DNA of 64,000 bases from Candidatus Competibacter phosphatis (GTDB lineage Bacteria > Pseudomonadota > Gammaproteobacteria > Competibacterales > Competibacteraceae), in assembly GCF_012939995.1 (NCBI RefSeq), contig NZ_SPMZ01000012.1, forward strand, positions 1 through 64,000, read 5' to 3'. The position numbers were made by a program, and so were the translations under genes. Below, piece by piece: positions 63,117 through 64,000 of this stretch. Under the pieces are notes generated by a model. It had not been told where the DNA came from and searched no databases. It saw nothing but the letters and a program-made list of their open reading frames with translations. The number at the start of each line of letters is the position of its first letter. The stretch's first letter is position 1.

Positions 63117-64000
63117 CTAGCGTGCCAGGGTCCGGTCCAGTGCGCGATAGCTGATGGCCTCGGTAAGATGCGGGGTCTTGATGCCGTCGCCGCCGGCCAG
63201 ATCGGCGATGGTCCGAGCGACTTTCAGAATGCGATGATAAGCGCGCGGCGACAGGCCCAGTCGCTCCAGCGCCTGTTCCAGCAGGCGATGGTCGGCTTCG
63301 CTCAGCGTGCAATGGCGTTCGATCTCGTGAGTGCGCAAAAGGCTGTTGGGTTTTCCGGCGCGCCGCAGTTGCTGCTCGCGGGCGGCGCAGACCCGCACCC
63401 GCACCGCTGCGCTGTTTTCTTCCGGGACATCGCCGCGCAGCGCCCGATGCGCCAGTCGCGGTACTTCGATGTGCAGGTCGATGCGGTCCAGCAGTGGACC
63501 CGACACCCGCGCCCGGTAGCGGCGCACCTGTTCCTGGCCGCAGGCGCAGCGTCGCTCGGTGTCGCCCAGGTAGCCGCAGGGACAAGGATTCATGGCCGCC
63601 ACCAGTTGGAACCGCGCCGGAAAATCGGCTTGGCGGGCGGCGCGGGAGATGGTGATGTGTCCCGATTCCATCGGTTCGCGCAGCACTTCCAGCACCCGCC
63701 GGTCATACTCCGGCAGCTCGTCCAGGAACAGCACGCCGTGGTGGGCCAGCGAGATCTCGCCTGGTCGCGGCAGACCCCCGCCGCCGACCAGCGCCACCGC
63801 CGAGGCGGTATGGTGCGGCGCCCGGAACGGCCTTACCCCCCATTGTCGCAAGTCCAATCCCTGCGCGCTGATCGAGGCGATGGCAGCGGTTTCCAACGCT
63901 TCGGTTTCGCTCAGCGGCGGCAGGATGCCGGGCAGCCGGCTGGCGAGCATGGTCTTGCCGGTGCCGGGCGGGCCGATCAGCAGCAGGTTGTGACCGCCGG
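63117..64000 (-). CDS. comM: YifB/ComM family AAA+ ATPase (N-terminus beyond window)
   Basis: C-terminal 294 residues; the reading is open to the right edge, so the start lies outside. Walker A LLLIGPPGTGKTMLASRLP is at the edge, Walker B GVLFLDELPEYDRRVLE follows, with APHHTASAVALVGGG and the zinc-like AMNPCPCGYLGDTERRCACG. The C-terminal SPRAYHRILKVARTIADLAG is the Mg-chelatase-like domain. ComM promotes branch migration in natural transformation; YifB-type annotation is equally used. Presence alongside type IV pilus genes fits possible competence, but that is inference. Confidence 0.92.
   Translation of the reverse strand, partial: GGHNLLLIGPPGTGKTMLASRLPGILPPLSETEALETAAIASISAQGLDLRQWGVRPFRAPHHTASAVALVGGGGLPRPGEISLAHHGVLFLDELPEYDRRVLEVLREPMESGHITISRAARQADFPARFQLVAAMNPCPCGYLGDTERRCACGQEQVRRYRARVSGPLLDRIDLHIEVPRLAHRALRGDVPEENSAAVRVRVCAAREQQLRRAGKPNSLLRTHEIERHCTLSEADHRLLEQALERLGLSPRAYHRILKVARTIADLAGGDGIKTPHLTEAISYRALDRTLAR

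Overview
The window is about 62% GC and carries a core chromosomal segment of a gammaproteobacterium. Evidence for this is a complete dcw cell-wall/division cluster ending in lpxC and secA, followed by argJ-mutT; a pilB-pilC-pilD-coaE-zapD block (zapD is characteristic of Gamma/Betaproteobacteria); mpl next to ubiX; and an FtsZ tail ending in [14 protein letters not shown]. The exact genus cannot be read from the sequence. A Competibacteraceae/Chromatiales-like lineage is a guess. No tRNA, rRNA, CRISPR array, insertion sequence or prophage was found.

Layout. (1) 1-620: 3' end of a gene with a SPASM-like Cys motif, cut by the window edge. (2) 669-6905, minus strand: glycine-zipper lipoprotein, exported protein, membrane protein, alpha/beta hydrolase, Lon-N protein, ubiX, mpl, a small membrane protein and hslO. 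(3) 7124-24117, plus strand: dcw cluster, with a sigma70 promoter, three MraZ boxes, then mraZ-rsmH-ftsL-ftsI-murE-murF-mraY-murD-ftsW-murG-murC-ddl-ftsQ-ftsA-ftsZ. (4) 24431-29883, plus: lpxC, terminator, secA, argJ, mutT. (5) 29918-35231, minus: type IV pilus assembly genes pilB-pilC-pilD with coaE and zapD. (6) 35525-45160, more variable: PhoX-like lipoprotein, di-heme cytochrome-like lipoprotein, orphan TAXI solute-binding protein, DUF3011 protein, thrH, class I fumarase, OpgC-like membrane protein. (7) 45256-51447: gltB-gltD with a promoter and an attenuator-like hairpin. (8) 51562-64000: GH1 glucosidase, small helical protein, LysE exporter, rsgA, orn, sulfurtransferase, hemW-rdgB-rph, yicC, cysteine hydrolase, PP2C-like phosphatase, small exported protein and the start-truncated comM.

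How the genes work together. The dcw genes make UDP-MurNAc-pentapeptide (murC, D, E, F, ddl), load it on lipid carrier (mraY, murG) and use it at the septum (ftsW, ftsI) under the FtsZ/FtsA/FtsQ/FtsL divisome. Mpl recycles murein tripeptide into the same pathway, ZapD bundles FtsZ, and LpxC commits the same amino-sugar pool to lipid A. GltBD supplies glutamate.

A dominating feature is sequence quality. At least eleven genes, including essential single-copy mraY, murD, ftsW, ftsA and ftsZ, are split by single-base indels, most of them in homopolymer runs. Restoring one base in each case gives a full-length family-typical protein. I treat these as assembly errors and annotate the composite genes.
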